Shown: positions 35,059 through 44,602, counted from the first letter of the stretch. The stretch: DNA of 64,000 nt from Alkalihalobacterium chitinilyticum (GCF_029028005.1 NZ_JAOTPO010000006.1:62001-126000), one strand, 5' to 3'. Notes: generated from the letters alone by a model not told the origin. Translations and numbers: made by a program.

Positions 35059-36870
35059 TTGAAACATATTTTCTACTTTTTAAAGAAAATTCATGGTTAT
35101 GCAGGCAAAGCACTCTATATTAATCTAATGGCGATGCTTTTTATTAGTTTGCTAGACGGAATTGGGATCCTGTTGTTAATTCCACTGATTAGTATGAGTG
35201 GCATAGTTGAGTTCGATACTACAGGTATACCATTACTAGGAGCATTTCAGTTTTTTGAAAATATTCCTAGCAACATTGGGTTACCTATTATTTTAGGCAT
35301 TTTTGTACTGATTGTTATTGGTCAAAACCTCCTGCAAAAACAAATTACAATTAAAGGGACGATTATACAGCATGGTTTTTTTAGGTACCTCCGTGTAAAA
35401 ACCTATGATTCTATCCTTCATGCGAATTGGAGCTTTTTCGTTAAAAATCGTAAATCGGATTTAATCAATTTATTAACGGCGGAAATTGCCCGGGCAAGTG
35501 CTGGGACACATTCATTTTTGCAATTTTTATCATCTCTTATTTTTACGTTTATCCAAATTGGGATTGCCTTTTGGCTTTCACCAACCATTACTACGTTCGT
35601 GTTGGTTTGCGGGGCTGTACTTGTCTTTTTAAATCGAAAGTTCCTAAAACGGTCCCTCGAACTTGGCAGTAGGAATTATACGTTAGGAAAACAATACTTA
35701 GGTGGTATTACGGATCAAATTAATGGGATTAAAGATATTAAGAGTAATACGTTAGAAGAATCGCGGATGAATTGGTATCGTATGGTTACTAAAAGTATGG
35801 AGCAGGAGCAAATTGAATATACCCGATTAAAGACTACATCGCAGTTATATTATAAAATCGCATCTGCTGTTCTTATCGCAACGTTTATCTATTTTTCGGT
35901 TAACTTATTTAATGCTCAAATCGCACAGCTCATGTTGATTATCATCATCTTCTCGCGTTTATGGCCACGTGTTGCTGGAATTCAAGGTTCACTTGAGCAA
36001 ATTGCAACTACTATCCCTGCTTTGCAAGCTGTGATCGCTATGCAAGAAGAGTGTGAAAAAGCTAGGGAATTTACGTTAGCTGAGAATGCGAAAGTATTAC
36101 CGTTACAGGTACATCAGGCTATCGAATGTTCTAATGTAGCTTTTCGCTATAACACCAAAGAATCAAAGTATGCATTAAACAATATTAATGTTCGTATACC
36201 AGCTAACCAAATGACGGCAGTAGTTGGGCCATCTGGTGCTGGTAAGAGTACATTGATTGATTTGTTAATGGGACTTAATCAACCTGGAAAAGGTCAAATA
36301 TTAATTGATGGGTTTCCGTTATCTGATTCAAATTTAATTTCATTACGAAAAGCTATTAGCTACGTTCCACAGGATCCATTCTTATTCAATGAATCCATCC
36401 GAGAGAACTTGCAATTGGTCGTACCAGATGCAACGGAAGCGGAAATGTGGGAAGCACTTGAATTTTCATCGGCTGCCGAATTCGTGAGAAAGCTTCCAAA
36501 CGGCCTGGACACTCTTATTGGTGATCGTGGTATTCGCCTATCTGGTGGAGAACGTCAACGTTTAGTGCTGGCAAGAGCGATTTTACGAAAACCTTCAATC
36601 CTGGTACTTGACGAAGCGACAAGTGCACTTGATACTGAAAACGAGTCAAAAATTCAAGAAGCCATTGACCGTTTAAAGGGACGTATGACCATTATCGTCA
36701 TTGCGCATCGCTTATCGACGATCCGAAATGCTGATCAGGTAATTGTTCTAGATGAAGGTGAGATTATTCAACAAGGTGGCTTTAGCCAACTTGCTGGAGA
36801 GAAAAAAAGTATGTTTAGTAAACTCTTAAATAAACAAATGGAAGTTTTACAATCACAGACACCTACTTAA
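35059..36870 (+). CDS. lasso peptide ABC exporter (D protein)
   Basis: This half-size ABC exporter of 603 residues starts at TTG 35059 behind GGGGGA. Six transmembrane segments occupy about residues 18-310. The ATPase has Walker A GPSGAGKST, signature LSGGERQR, Walker B ILVLDEATSALD and the H-loop IAHRLST. There is no C39 peptidase domain, as expected since B2 removes the leader. It exports the mature peptides and may give self-immunity. It ends the second lasso operon at a terminator. Confidence 0.9.
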   Translation: MKHIFYFLKKIHGYAGKALYINLMAMLFISLLDGIGILLLIPLISMSGIVEFDTTGIPLLGAFQFFENIPSNIGLPIILGIFVLIVIGQNLLQKQITIKGTIIQHGFFRYLRVKTYDSILHANWSFFVKNRKSDLINLLTAEIARASAGTHSFLQFLSSLIFTFIQIGIAFWLSPTITTFVLVCGAVLVFLNRKFLKRSLELGSRNYTLGKQYLGGITDQINGIKDIKSNTLEESRMNWYRMVTKSMEQEQIEYTRLKTTSQLYYKIASAVLIATFIYFSVNLFNAQIAQLMLIIIIFSRLWPRVAGIQGSLEQIATTIPALQAVIAMQEECEKAREFTLAENAKVLPLQVHQAIECSNVAFRYNTKESKYALNNINVRIPANQMTAVVGPSGAGKSTLIDLLMGLNQPGKGQILIDGFPLSDSNLISLRKAISYVPQDPFLFNESIRENLQLVVPDATEAEMWEALEFSSAAEFVRKLPNGLDTLIGDRGIRLSGGERQRLVLARAILRKPSILVLDEATSALDTENESKIQEAIDRLKGRMTIIVIAHRLSTIRNADQVIVLDEGEIIQQGGFSQLAGEKKSMFSKLLNKQMEVLQSQTPT

Positions 36871-36890
36871 TTTGGCAGGTGTCTTCTTCT
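36858..36890 (+). terminator. terminator of the lasso operon
   Basis: GACACCT pairs with AGGTGTC across a 12-base loop, followed by TTCTTCTATTTTTC. It overlaps the end of the exporter gene. Confidence 0.82.
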
Positions 36891-37121
36891 ATTTTTCTTT
36901 TATGGTACGCAACTTTATGAAGAAATTTAATTTTCATCTCGTAATCTCGGCAATCTTTGTAAAGTGTTAGGTTGTACCCATACAAACAACGATGGTAGGT
37001 TTTCTTGACTTTTACTTGCACCTTGTTGAAGAATATGAGCATTTGTATGACCTCCTCTATAATTAGTATTACTGTCAAGAGAGAAGTATTCAATTCGTTG
37101 TTTGGTTCCACAATGCCGCAC

Positions 37122-37628
37122 ATGAAAGTAGGTAATTCCGTGTATTTGTTTTTTATTCGTCTTTTCTTTTTTACCATGCCATTGCTGTATATTTGTTTAA
37201 TCTGGCTACAATCGAGTCGTTTAAATCCGAGCCAATTAGAAGTAATCGCCCCTAGTATAAACTTCAATTTACTCTTGGCTGTTGGCATCATACTTGAACT
37301 CGGGCATTTAATTTTATTTGGTATGCTCTACCTCTTTATAATCTTTGCATTGCTAACTTTCGGTCCATTAACTCGAACAAAAGAGTTTATTGCTTTGGCC
37401 ATATCTCTTTCGTACAGCGTCATTGATGAAGTCCACCAGTACTTTGTCCCGTTTCGTTCTTTTGGGTTTGATGATATTTTAAAAAACATGTTTGGCGTTT
37501 TCGTTTTATGGGTAATAGTTAGAAAGAGCTATCGTAATGGTAGTTCCAGATTTGGTGGATTTTTAAGAAGGTTATCCAATCTACCTGCAAAGGGTCGAAG
37601 GGAAAAAAGCATGGAAGAAAGGTTCTGA
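37122..37628 (+). CDS. VanZ family membrane protein
   Basis: This is a small membrane protein of about 168 residues with four predicted transmembrane segments. It shows the VanZ pattern of HLILFGMLYLF, then SLSYSVIDEVHQYFVPFRSFGFDDILKNMFGVF, with the conserved E-x2-Q-x3-P-R-x3-x2-D-x3-N-x2-G arrangement. VanZ homologues are of unknown biochemical function, with teicoplanin resistance known for one member. The start is unclear: ATG 37122 has no good binding site, GTG 37140 follows AGTAGG, and a longer frame from 37005 adds a region that does not look like protein. Confidence 0.75.
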   Translation: MKVGNSVYLFFIRLFFFTMPLLYICLIWLQSSRLNPSQLEVIAPSINFNLLLAVGIILELGHLILFGMLYLFIIFALLTFGPLTRTKEFIALAISLSYSVIDEVHQYFVPFRSFGFDDILKNMFGVFVLWVIVRKSYRNGSSRFGGFLRRLSNLPAKGRREKSMEERF

Positions 37629-37660
37629 CTCATTGTTAGTGCGTAATGATTCAAAATAAA

Positions 37661-37698
37661 AAGTGATAAATGATGGTTGGTTACATCATTTATCACTT
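37661..37698. terminator. perfect 15-bp inverted repeat between convergent genes
   Basis: AAGTGATAAATGATG is followed after 8 bases by its exact complement. It lies between the VanZ-like gene and the reverse-strand sinI-like gene and probably ends both transcripts, although the T-tracts are short. Confidence 0.65.
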
Positions 37699-37746
37699 AT
37701 AAATCATCGTATACGAGATACTGTGGTACAACAAGGCGTTTAATGG

Positions 37747-37956
37747 TCATATATGAGAAACTCTTGCCTTGTACTCACTCAATTGATCGAGAAATGGGTG
37801 TCTTTTTTTCAAGACAAACATTTTCGAATCTTCGGTGCGCTTTTGACTCGTTACTAAGAACCTCCTAATTTCTTTTTTACTTAATCCCAATTCCAGTGCT
37901 TCCTTCATTAAGTCTACCCATTCTAGGTCCAACTTCTCTTTAACACTGTTATCCAT
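37747..37956 (-). CDS. SinI-family antirepressor-like protein
   Basis: This protein of 69 residues carries LDLEWVDLMKEALELGLSKKEIRRFL at residues 9-34, which matches the SinI domain of B. subtilis SinI (EWVELM...EEIRKYL). SinI binds the master biofilm repressor SinR and frees eps and tapA promoters. The C-terminal 35 residues, basic and with KKRHPFLDQL, have no counterpart in SinI. The start follows AGGAGG. No DNA-binding domain is seen. Its position between an exopolysaccharide/lasso region and sigK suggests a biofilm or sporulation role, which is inference. No SinR homologue is in the window. Confidence 0.82.
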   Translation of the reverse strand: MDNSVKEKLDLEWVDLMKEALELGLSKKEIRRFLVTSQKRTEDSKMFVLKKRHPFLDQLSEYKARVSHI

Positions 37957-38373
37957 ACGTTATTTGCCTCCTAAAATACTAATTTTTATAGCATTTCAGG
38001 CAGTCCAGCCATCATCATTGAAAATAATAGTATCAACCTTAGACCTGTGACTTTGCGTCCCCACTTTTCAATAGGTTTGCCCTTTTCTGATTATATTTTC
38101 GGGAATGTTTCACTATTTTTTATAGTTTTTGAGATTATCTATGACTTATGTATGATCTGATTTTTAGTATAAACGATCAATAAAAATTCCTTTGTAGAAT
38201 GATGTCGATTCCATTTTGTCCAAATTCAAACAAAAAACTAGTTTGTTCTTAAGTTTAGTAGTACTAAATACTCACATTAACAATATGAATATAGTGAAAA
38301 TAGATTGAATTAGGATTTAAGTCCTTTATTTGTAACTATTTTACAACCGTATTTTATAGTATTTCTTGTTAAA

Positions 38374-38505
38374 ATGGCAAAAAAAATGTCGAAAATTTCC
38401 AAAAGTTTTTTTCTGAAAAATTGGAAAAAAGTTATTGTTTCTAGTGTGTTTTTTAGTGTGACCATTGGAATGTTAAGTAATGGACAAGGCCTAATGAATA
38501 TATAA
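38374..38505 (+). CDS. possible 43-residue membrane peptide
   Basis: The frame gives a lysine-rich N-terminus (MAKKMSKISKSF) followed by one hydrophobic stretch (VIVSSVFFSVTIGML). No convincing ribosome binding site precedes either ATG. It could be a small membrane peptide, the start of a lost gene, or chance in A/T-rich DNA. Confidence 0.25.
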   Translation: MAKKMSKISKSFFLKNWKKVIVSSVFFSVTIGMLSNGQGLMNI

Positions 38506-38579
38506 GGAAAGACCTCATTGTAAAGAAACTATAACTTATTTTAATTGTACAGACACGACCGAGCCCATCCCTACATAGA

Positions 38580-38588
38580 CATAAGATA
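38580..38588 (+). promoter_or_regulatory. sigma-K type -10 element candidate before sigK
   Basis: CATAAGATA fits the sigma-K -10 consensus CATANNNTA and lies 24 bases before the sigK start codon. A -35 AC element is not clearly placed. Autoregulation of sigK by sigma-K is known in B. subtilis, so the site is plausible but unproven. Confidence 0.4.
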
Positions 38589-38611
38589 TCAAAACTTATG
38601 GGGGTGAGGAA

Positions 38612-39316
38612 GTGTCATTATTTGCAGCCATCACCTATTTCTTTAAGGAAGTCATTGTTTTTGTATCGTACGTAAAAAACAATGCCTTCCCGCAACCGCT
38701 TTCGAAAGCAGAGGAGCAAAAGTACTTACAGCTCATGGAGCAAGGAGACGAAGAAGCTCGAAATCGCCTCATTGAACATAATTTACGATTAGTTGCCCAT
38801 ATCGTTAAAAAGTTTGAAAATACACGTGAGGATACCGAAGACTTGATCTCGATAGGTACGATTGGGTTAATTAAGGCGATTGAGAGCTATTCGCAAGGTA
38901 AAGGAACGAAATTAGCGACATATGCAGCAAGGTGTATTGAAAATGAAATCCTCATGCACCTTCGTGCGTTAAAGAAAGTAAAAAAGGATGTTTCTCTCCA
39001 TGATCCAATTGGAACGGATAAGGAAGGAAACGAAATTACGTTAATTGATGTCCTCCAGGAAGAAACCGACGACATCGTTGACACGATCCAACTGAAAATG
39101 GAAAAGAAACAAATTTACGATTACATCCACGTTCTAGATGAACGTGAAAAAGAAGTCATTGTCGGGCGGTTCGGCTTAGACTTAATGAAGGAAAGAACAC
39201 AGCGTGAAATTGCAAAAGAATTAAATATTTCGCGAAGCTATGTTTCTCGGATTGAGAAACGAGCTTTAATGAAATTGTTCCATGAGTTTTACCGGAGAAA
39301 TAACGGGCAGGTATAG
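38612..39316 (+). CDS. sigK: sporulation sigma factor SigK, intact
   Basis: This protein of 234 residues is the mother-cell late sporulation sigma factor. A hydrophobic pro-sequence (residues 1-20, [19 protein letters not shown]) is followed by [10 protein letters not shown], region 2 ([50 protein letters not shown]) and region 4 ([27 protein letters not shown]). The pro-sequence is removed by SpoIVFB in the family. The reading frame is continuous through the point where B. subtilis carries the skin element, so no recombination is needed here. The GTG start follows GGGGTGAGG. Confidence 0.96.
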   Translation: MSLFAAITYFFKEVIVFVSYVKNNAFPQPLSKAEEQKYLQLMEQGDEEARNRLIEHNLRLVAHIVKKFENTREDTEDLISIGTIGLIKAIESYSQGKGTKLATYAARCIENEILMHLRALKKVKKDVSLHDPIGTDKEGNEITLIDVLQEETDDIVDTIQLKMEKKQIYDYIHVLDEREKEVIVGRFGLDLMKERTQREIAKELNISRSYVSRIEKRALMKLFHEFYRRNNGQV

Positions 39317-39322
39317 AATGAG

Positions 39323-39362
39323 AAAGGAAGTATGAGAATAGTGACTTCTCATACTTCCTTTT
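39323..39362 (+). terminator. terminator of sigK
   Basis: A perfect 16-bp stem, AAAGGAAGTATGAGAA with its complement, a 7-base loop and T-run follow sigK by six bases. Confidence 0.9.
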
Positions 39363-39439
39363 AGTTGAATTCCATATTGTTTTTCACATGCATTCCAAAA
39401 GTATATCGAAATGCTAGTTTCCATATAAATATAAGATAG

Positions 39440-39474
39440 GCAGCGTGAGAATAGTCGTTCTCGCGCTGTCTTTT
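39440..39474. terminator. second terminator-like hairpin before the sortase gene end
   Basis: GCAGCG-GAGAA type stem (one G-U pair) and complement with TTTT tail. Its loop (TAGTCG) resembles that of the hairpin at 39323 (TAGTGA). It stands directly downstream of the convergent sortase gene but its T-tract is on the + strand. Confidence 0.65.
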
Positions 39475-39479
39475 GACGT

Positions 39480-40055
39480 TTAATCAATCGGTTTCGCATA
39501 AATAATATAACGGTCCGGTGCACTGCCTACATAAGAAAATGGATAACACGTCGTGACAACTAGTACTTCATCCGGTGCTGTTGAGCCTATAATCGTTCGA
39601 TCATCAGCATCCACGATTTTCGTACCTTCAATCTCATACGCAAACTCCCCATAAGGAAGTTTAATAATAAATTGATCCCCAATTTCAAGATCGCCCATTC
39701 TACGAAACACGGTATCTCGGTGACCGGATAAGACAATTTGATCGTTTTGCGTTGGCCAAGCTGTTCCTTTGTAGTGACCGACACCTTTTTCTAATTCATC
39801 TTCATCTGTTCCTTCAACGATTGGAAGTTCTGCATGAATGGCAGGTATCGATAATATTCCAACGGTTTCTCCCACTTCAGGATTAAAGTCGTCGATGGTA
39901 GGTCGAACGTTATCCGCTGTTTCTGACGTTTTGAGAAGTTCATAAGCAGACGTAAGACTGGCTTTTTGAGCTGATTGTGTTTGCCAATATTGATATCCAC
40001 CGAACAGAAGTAATCCTAGTCCAGCTATGATAAATATGTATGAGAATACTTTCAT
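39480..40055 (-). CDS. class D sortase
   Basis: This protein of 191 residues has an N-terminal signal anchor (residues 4-22) and a sortase domain with catalytic His in LSGHRDT (His112), Cys in VVTTCYPF (Cys170) and Arg in APDRYIIY (Arg182). GVGHYKGTAWPTQNDQIV is typical of class D enzymes. It attaches secreted proteins to cell wall peptidoglycan; in spore formers class D sortases often act during sporulation. No substrate with an LPXTG-type signal is seen in the window, so its target is elsewhere. It is a single-gene unit facing sigK. Confidence 0.92.
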   Translation of the reverse strand: MKVFSYIFIIAGLGLLLFGGYQYWQTQSAQKASLTSAYELLKTSETADNVRPTIDDFNPEVGETVGILSIPAIHAELPIVEGTDEDELEKGVGHYKGTAWPTQNDQIVLSGHRDTVFRRMGDLEIGDQFIIKLPYGEFAYEIEGTKIVDADDRTIIGSTAPDEVLVVTTCYPFSYVGSAPDRYIIYAKPID

Positions 40056-40161
40056 AAATCTCTTCCTTCTGACTAATAGTTTAAGTACTTCTATTTTATA
40101 CTGTGTCGACCGAATTTCGCTATAAAAACTTGTCCCTTAAATCCAAAATATAGTAAACTAA

Positions 40162-40175
40162 TGAAAACGATTACA
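40162..40175 (+). promoter_or_regulatory. cre site upstream of the alcohol dehydrogenase-kinase unit
   Basis: TGAAAACGATTACA matches the catabolite responsive element consensus TGWNANCGNTNWCA at every position. It lies 38 bases before the start codon, downstream of any promoter, where CcpA would block transcription when preferred sugars are present. Confidence 0.7.
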
Positions 40176-40213
40176 AATTTTTCTAGATTAATAGGATGGG
40201 TTGTTGATAATCA

Positions 40214-41367
40214 ATGATCAATAAATTTATGTCTCCTGAAATTATTTTTGGTAAGGGTGCGTTGGAGCATGTGGGGGAAAGTTTTTTACGGTTGGGTGCA
40301 AGGAAAATATTGATTGTCAGTGATACCGGTGTTTGTCGTGCGGGTTGGGTGGATCTGGTGATGGAGAATTGTTTGAATGCTGGATTGGAGTATTCGACTT
40401 TTTTTAATTTAACGACGAATCCGAAAGATTTTGAAGTGACGTACGGGGCTCAAGTGTTTGCAGAGACGGAATGTGATGCGGTGCTTGGCATTGGCGGTGG
40501 CAGCGTCTTAGATGTCGCAAAGGCAATAGCAATTGTCGCGACAAATGGTGGAAAGATCAATGATTATGAAGGGGTAGACAAGCTGTTGGCACCGTTACCG
40601 CCAACAATAATGGCGTCGACAACGGCTGGTTCAGGCTCTGAAGTTTCCCAATTTTCTGTCATCGTAGACTCCGAGAAGAAAAAGAAGATGACGATTATTT
40701 CAAAATCGCTTATTCCTGATATCTCGATCACCGACCCACTGACTTTAGCGACGAAGGATGCGAGTTTAACGGCAGCGACGGGTCTAGATGTGTTAACTCA
40801 TGCGATTGAAGCGTATGTAAGTATTGCGGCTACACCGCTTACAGATGTCCAAGCCAAGAATGCCATTCAGCTAGTCAGTAAATATTTACGGCCGTCTGTA
40901 GCGACCAAGTCGAATGAAGAAGCGAAACATGCGATGGCGATGGCGAGTCTTCAAGCGGGCTTAGCATTTTCAAATGCGATATTAGGAGCCGTTCATGCGA
41001 TTTCTCATGCGGTTGGTGGGCGGTATGAATTATCCCACGGGGAAGTGAATTCAATACTATTACCTCATGTTATGGACTTTAATTTGTTAGCAAAACCTGA
41101 AAGGTATGTTGAGATTGCTGAATTACTAGGCGTGGATACGAGAGGACTTCAGCCGATGGAAGCAGGAAAAAGAGGAATTGAGGTCATTCGCCAACTAACT
41201 AAGGAAGTTGGGGCCCCCCAGCATTTTCCGAATTAGGCTTACATTCACCAGATGAAGAAAGTATGAACGAAATGGCAACGATGGCACTTGAAGATGCATG
41301 CATGATTACGAATCCTCGTGATGTAACGACAAAAGATATAAAGGACATTTTTTCACGAGCGATGTAG
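40214..41367 (+). pseudogene. iron-containing alcohol dehydrogenase, frameshifted at a C6 tract
   Basis: The first 340 codons give a type III alcohol dehydrogenase with GIGGGSVLDVAKAIA, TTAGSGSEVSQFSVI and the metal-binding histidines in AISHAVGGRYELSHGEVNSILLPH. The frame then stops at 41236 (QHFPN). The missing C-terminus (FSELGLHSPDEESMNEMATM, MITNPRDVTTKDIKDIFSRAM) continues in another frame to 41367. The shift lies at GGGGCCCCCC (41211-41220); 7 or 4 C residues would restore the frame. The truncated protein lacks only about 45 residues and may be partly functional. A real mutation, slippage switching or sequencing error are all possible. Confidence 0.82.
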
Positions 41368-41379
41368 GGGAGATGACCA

Positions 41380-43056
41380 ATGCCGATCAATGAAAAACAG
41401 ATGATGATTGAGAGATTAACAGGGGTTAAATCGTCCAAAAGAAATTACTATACAGAGCTGAAAAAAATGGTTGAGCAGCTCGAAAAGAAGAACATGAAAC
41501 TAGAAATTATTAATGAAGTGACGAAAAGCTTTACGATTGACATGACGATGGATGAACTTCTGAAAAATATCATGGAAAAACTTGAAAAGCTTTATACGTT
41601 TGATCGTATTAGTCTCACGATTTACGAGGGTCAACAGTTAATCTTAACGAATGTGTATCCGCAAGATTCATTTTTCTTAAAGGTAGGGGAAGTCCTGCCA
41701 AATAAAAATTCATTGTATTATCAAGTCATCCATGAAAAGAAGGTTCTTATGAATGATGTGAATGGAACGTATGGACAATTATCTGACGTCGAGAAAAATA
41801 CAATGAAGCTTTTAGGAATAGAAACCGTTGTTTGCTTACCTCTTTTTCGGAAAAAACAAGTGATTGGTGTGCTCAGTCTTGGCAGTAAGACGAGAATTGA
41901 TTACCCGAATGATGACTTTTCGTTTCTTGAACAACTAGCCGATCAAATGGCGGTTTGTATGGAAAACTCATCGTTATATAATGCCGTATTAAACGGAAAA
42001 AAAGAATGGGAAGAAACGTTTCGCGCGGTTCAAGATTTAATTTTATTTGTTGGTTTAGATTACCGGATTATTCGCTTTAATGATTCGGTCAAAGCGTTTT
42101 TTCAATTAGAAGATGATCACTTGTATGGAAGAAAAACTTATGAAGTCATTCATTATCAAGATCCGATTGACTGTCCAGTCAGTGAAAGCTACCGGACGCA
42201 GAAAACTGCTTTTCGTCAGTCGCGATTAGATCATAATCGAATTTGTGATATTTATACATATCCGGTTTTTAATGAAAACCAAGAAATGTACGGTGTCATT
42301 ATTTACTTGAAAGATGTAACAAAAAAATTATATACCGAAGCGCAATTGATGCATTCGGGTAAACTGGCTGCCATTGGGGAAATGGCGGCTGGAGTAGCAC
42401 ATGAATTGAATAGTCCGTTAACCGCGGTTATCGGGAATAGTCAATTACTTTTACGTGATTTTGATGAGCAGGATCCGGCCTACAATTTATTGAAGGATAT
42501 TCATAATTGCGGGGTGCGAAGTAAAAATATCATCCGTAATCTATTAACGTTTTCCCGCCAAGATGAATATGAATTTGAGCCGTGTCAAATCAAAAAAGCC
42601 GTTGAAGAGGTATTGAGCTTAATTCGTTATCAGGTTGAACGACAATGCGTATCGTTACGTGTCGACCTTGACCCGTCGCTTCCGATGATCGAAGGTAATT
42701 TACAACAGCTCGAACAAATCGTTATTAATTTTATTTTAAATGCAAGAGATGCTTTAGAAGAAACTGAGCAACTAGAAAAAGAGATTGTAATTCAAACAGG
42801 GATGAAACAGATCAAAAATGAAACGTTTGTTTATTTGTCGGTACAAGACAATGGAGTGGGCATTAGTGAAGAAGAAATTAACGAAATTTTCCGTCCGTTT
42901 TACACGACGAAAGATGCGTTGAATGGAACAGGTTTAGGTTTGTCTGTTAGTTTAGGCATTGCCAAAGAACATGGCGGCGGCATTGAAGTAAACAGTGAAA
43001 AAGGAAAGGGAAGTACATTTATTTTATTAGTGCCCCTGAAAAAAGAAGGCCATTAA
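41380..43056 (+). CDS. soluble GAF-PAS sensor histidine kinase
   Basis: This protein of 558 residues has no transmembrane segment. A coiled coil (about 20-45) leads to a GAF domain (45-200), a PAS domain (about 210-315, EETFRAVQDLILFVGLDYRII), a HisKA domain with the phospho-accepting His341 in GVAHELNSPL, and an HATPase domain with N-box NFILNARDALEE, DNGVGI and TGLGLSVSLGIAKEHGGG. It is close to NtrB/AtoS-type kinases that pair with sigma-54 activators, and the next gene is exactly such a regulator. It senses a cytoplasmic signal, possibly a metabolite of the adjacent alcohol pathway. Confidence 0.9.
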   Translation: MPINEKQMMIERLTGVKSSKRNYYTELKKMVEQLEKKNMKLEIINEVTKSFTIDMTMDELLKNIMEKLEKLYTFDRISLTIYEGQQLILTNVYPQDSFFLKVGEVLPNKNSLYYQVIHEKKVLMNDVNGTYGQLSDVEKNTMKLLGIETVVCLPLFRKKQVIGVLSLGSKTRIDYPNDDFSFLEQLADQMAVCMENSSLYNAVLNGKKEWEETFRAVQDLILFVGLDYRIIRFNDSVKAFFQLEDDHLYGRKTYEVIHYQDPIDCPVSESYRTQKTAFRQSRLDHNRICDIYTYPVFNENQEMYGVIIYLKDVTKKLYTEAQLMHSGKLAAIGEMAAGVAHELNSPLTAVIGNSQLLLRDFDEQDPAYNLLKDIHNCGVRSKNIIRNLLTFSRQDEYEFEPCQIKKAVEEVLSLIRYQVERQCVSLRVDLDPSLPMIEGNLQQLEQIVINFILNARDALEETEQLEKEIVIQTGMKQIKNETFVYLSVQDNGVGISEEEINEIFRPFYTTKDALNGTGLGLSVSLGIAKEHGGGIEVNSEKGKGSTFILLVPLKKEGH

Positions 43057-43122
43057 AGATCCTTAAGGATTAGATGAGGAATTTGAAAAGCTCTTCAACT
43101 CCCTAAAGGAAGGAGTGTTTAA

Positions 43123-44586
43123 ATGACAAAACTGCTCGTGGTTGATGATGAATACGAAATTGGAAATTTCTTAAGCTACTTGTTTACGAAAAAAGGCTAT
43201 GAAGTAAGTGTGGCACGGACTTATCAGGAAGTCGTTAATCACTTAAGTCAAACAAGTTTTCACCTAGCAATGGTCGATTTAAAAATGCCGGATACGAACG
43301 GTTTACAAGTGTTACAAATGATTAAGGAAAAAACGCCTTCATGTAAGGTCATTATCATGACGGGTTATAGTACGGTTAAGACGGCTGTTGATGCGATTAA
43401 AAACGGTGCGAATGATTATATTGAAAAGCCGTTTGATGATATTGATGAACTTGAAAAACATGTGGACAATTTGCTTCACGTTCCTGGTGCTTTTTTAGAT
43501 GAAGAAATTCAGAAAGTGGCTCAACAAATTGGGATGATCACAGGAAACAGTACTGAGATGAAAACAATGCTTAAGATGGCCTATAAGTTTGCGAGTAAAA
43601 ATATAAATATTTTACTAGAAGGAGAGACGGGTACAGGTAAGGAAGTGCTGGCTCGGTTTATTCATGAAGCAAGTCATCGGGTACAAAACCCGTTTATCGG
43701 TTTGAACTGTGGGGCTTTAACGGAAACGTTGTTAGAAAGTGAATTATTTGGACATGAAAAAGGGGCGTTCACAGGAGCGGGACAGCAACGAAAAGGGCTG
43801 TTTGAAATGGCCAGTCATGGTACGCTCTTTTTAGATGAAATAGCAGAAGCCTCGCCAGCCATTCAAGTGAAGCTTCTCCGAGTGTTAGAAACGAGAGAGT
43901 TTATGCGAGTTGGCAGTGAGCATACGTTAAAAACAAATGCGAGAATTGTGGCAGCGTCGCATGTAAATTTACACGAAGCGGTACGTAATCGTTCATTTCG
44001 TGAGGATTTACTCTACCGGCTCGATGTCGTGAAATTACAAATTCCGCCTTTACGAGAGCGTAAAGAAGACCTTTCTCTGCTGATTCAGAAGTTACTAGAA
44101 AACCAGCCAGCGATTGAATTCTCACACGAATCTCTAGCGATGATGAAAGACTATCATTGGCCGGGAAATATTCGTGAATTGTCGAATGTCGTGACACGAG
44201 CTGTAGCGTTAGCAGAAGGTGAAACAACTATCATTACGCCAGATTACTTGCCAGTAACGATCCGTGAACGTAAAAAAGTAATCCCCATTCAACGCAAGGA
44301 AGTGGAACTAGCTGCCGATTCTGTTGTTAAAGATTTCTCAAAGTCTGAGTTGGAACACTTTTTAGAACAGTGGAATGGTGAGATGCTCGATTTGTTAGAG
44401 GAACAAGGCGACCTAGAGCAAGTGAAGGAAAACATTAAAAAATTAGAGGAAGTTGTCGAAAAAGCATTTGTCTATAAAGCCCTTCGCGACACATTGGGGA
44501 ACCGAAAAGAAGCGTCAAAAAAACTAAATACGACCGTTAGAAAACTTCGTTACATATTAAACGAAAAAGGGCACGGTATCCGCTAA
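43123..44586 (+). CDS. NtrC-family sigma-54 response regulator
   Basis: This protein of 487 residues has a receiver domain with phospho-acceptor Asp52 (MVDLKMPDTNG) and Lys in EKPFDD. An AAA+ domain follows with Walker A GETGTGKEV, the sigma-54-contacting GAFTGA and Walker B GTLFLDEI. The C-terminus is a Fis-type helix-turn-helix (LGNRKEASKKLNTTVRKLRYIL). It activates sigma-54 promoters from upstream sites. A near-perfect sigma-54 promoter stands before the dehydrogenase gene at 48228, the probable target. The start ATG follows AAGGAGTG. Confidence 0.94.
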   Translation: MTKLLVVDDEYEIGNFLSYLFTKKGYEVSVARTYQEVVNHLSQTSFHLAMVDLKMPDTNGLQVLQMIKEKTPSCKVIIMTGYSTVKTAVDAIKNGANDYIEKPFDDIDELEKHVDNLLHVPGAFLDEEIQKVAQQIGMITGNSTEMKTMLKMAYKFASKNINILLEGETGTGKEVLARFIHEASHRVQNPFIGLNCGALTETLLESELFGHEKGAFTGAGQQRKGLFEMASHGTLFLDEIAEASPAIQVKLLRVLETREFMRVGSEHTLKTNARIVAASHVNLHEAVRNRSFREDLLYRLDVVKLQIPPLRERKEDLSLLIQKLLENQPAIEFSHESLAMMKDYHWPGNIRELSNVVTRAVALAEGETTIITPDYLPVTIRERKKVIPIQRKEVELAADSVVKDFSKSELEHFLEQWNGEMLDLLEEQGDLEQVKENIKKLEEVVEKAFVYKALRDTLGNRKEASKKLNTTVRKLRYILNEKGHGIR

Positions 44587-44602
44587 ATTCAGCAGCACAA
44601 GA

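Larger units (their letters stand above)
37957..38611. other. 655-base AT-rich intergenic region upstream of sigK
   Basis: No recognised gene lies here. Seen in it are the sinI-like binding site at its left end, long A/T runs, a possible 43-codon reading frame (38374-38505) and a sigma-K-like -10 box near the right end. No RNA gene fold was recognised. Confidence 0.5.

Noticed and set aside
37005-37121. Longer N-terminus for the VanZ-like protein
   Set aside because: The extension has no start signal and is not protein-like; the membrane core starts after 37140.
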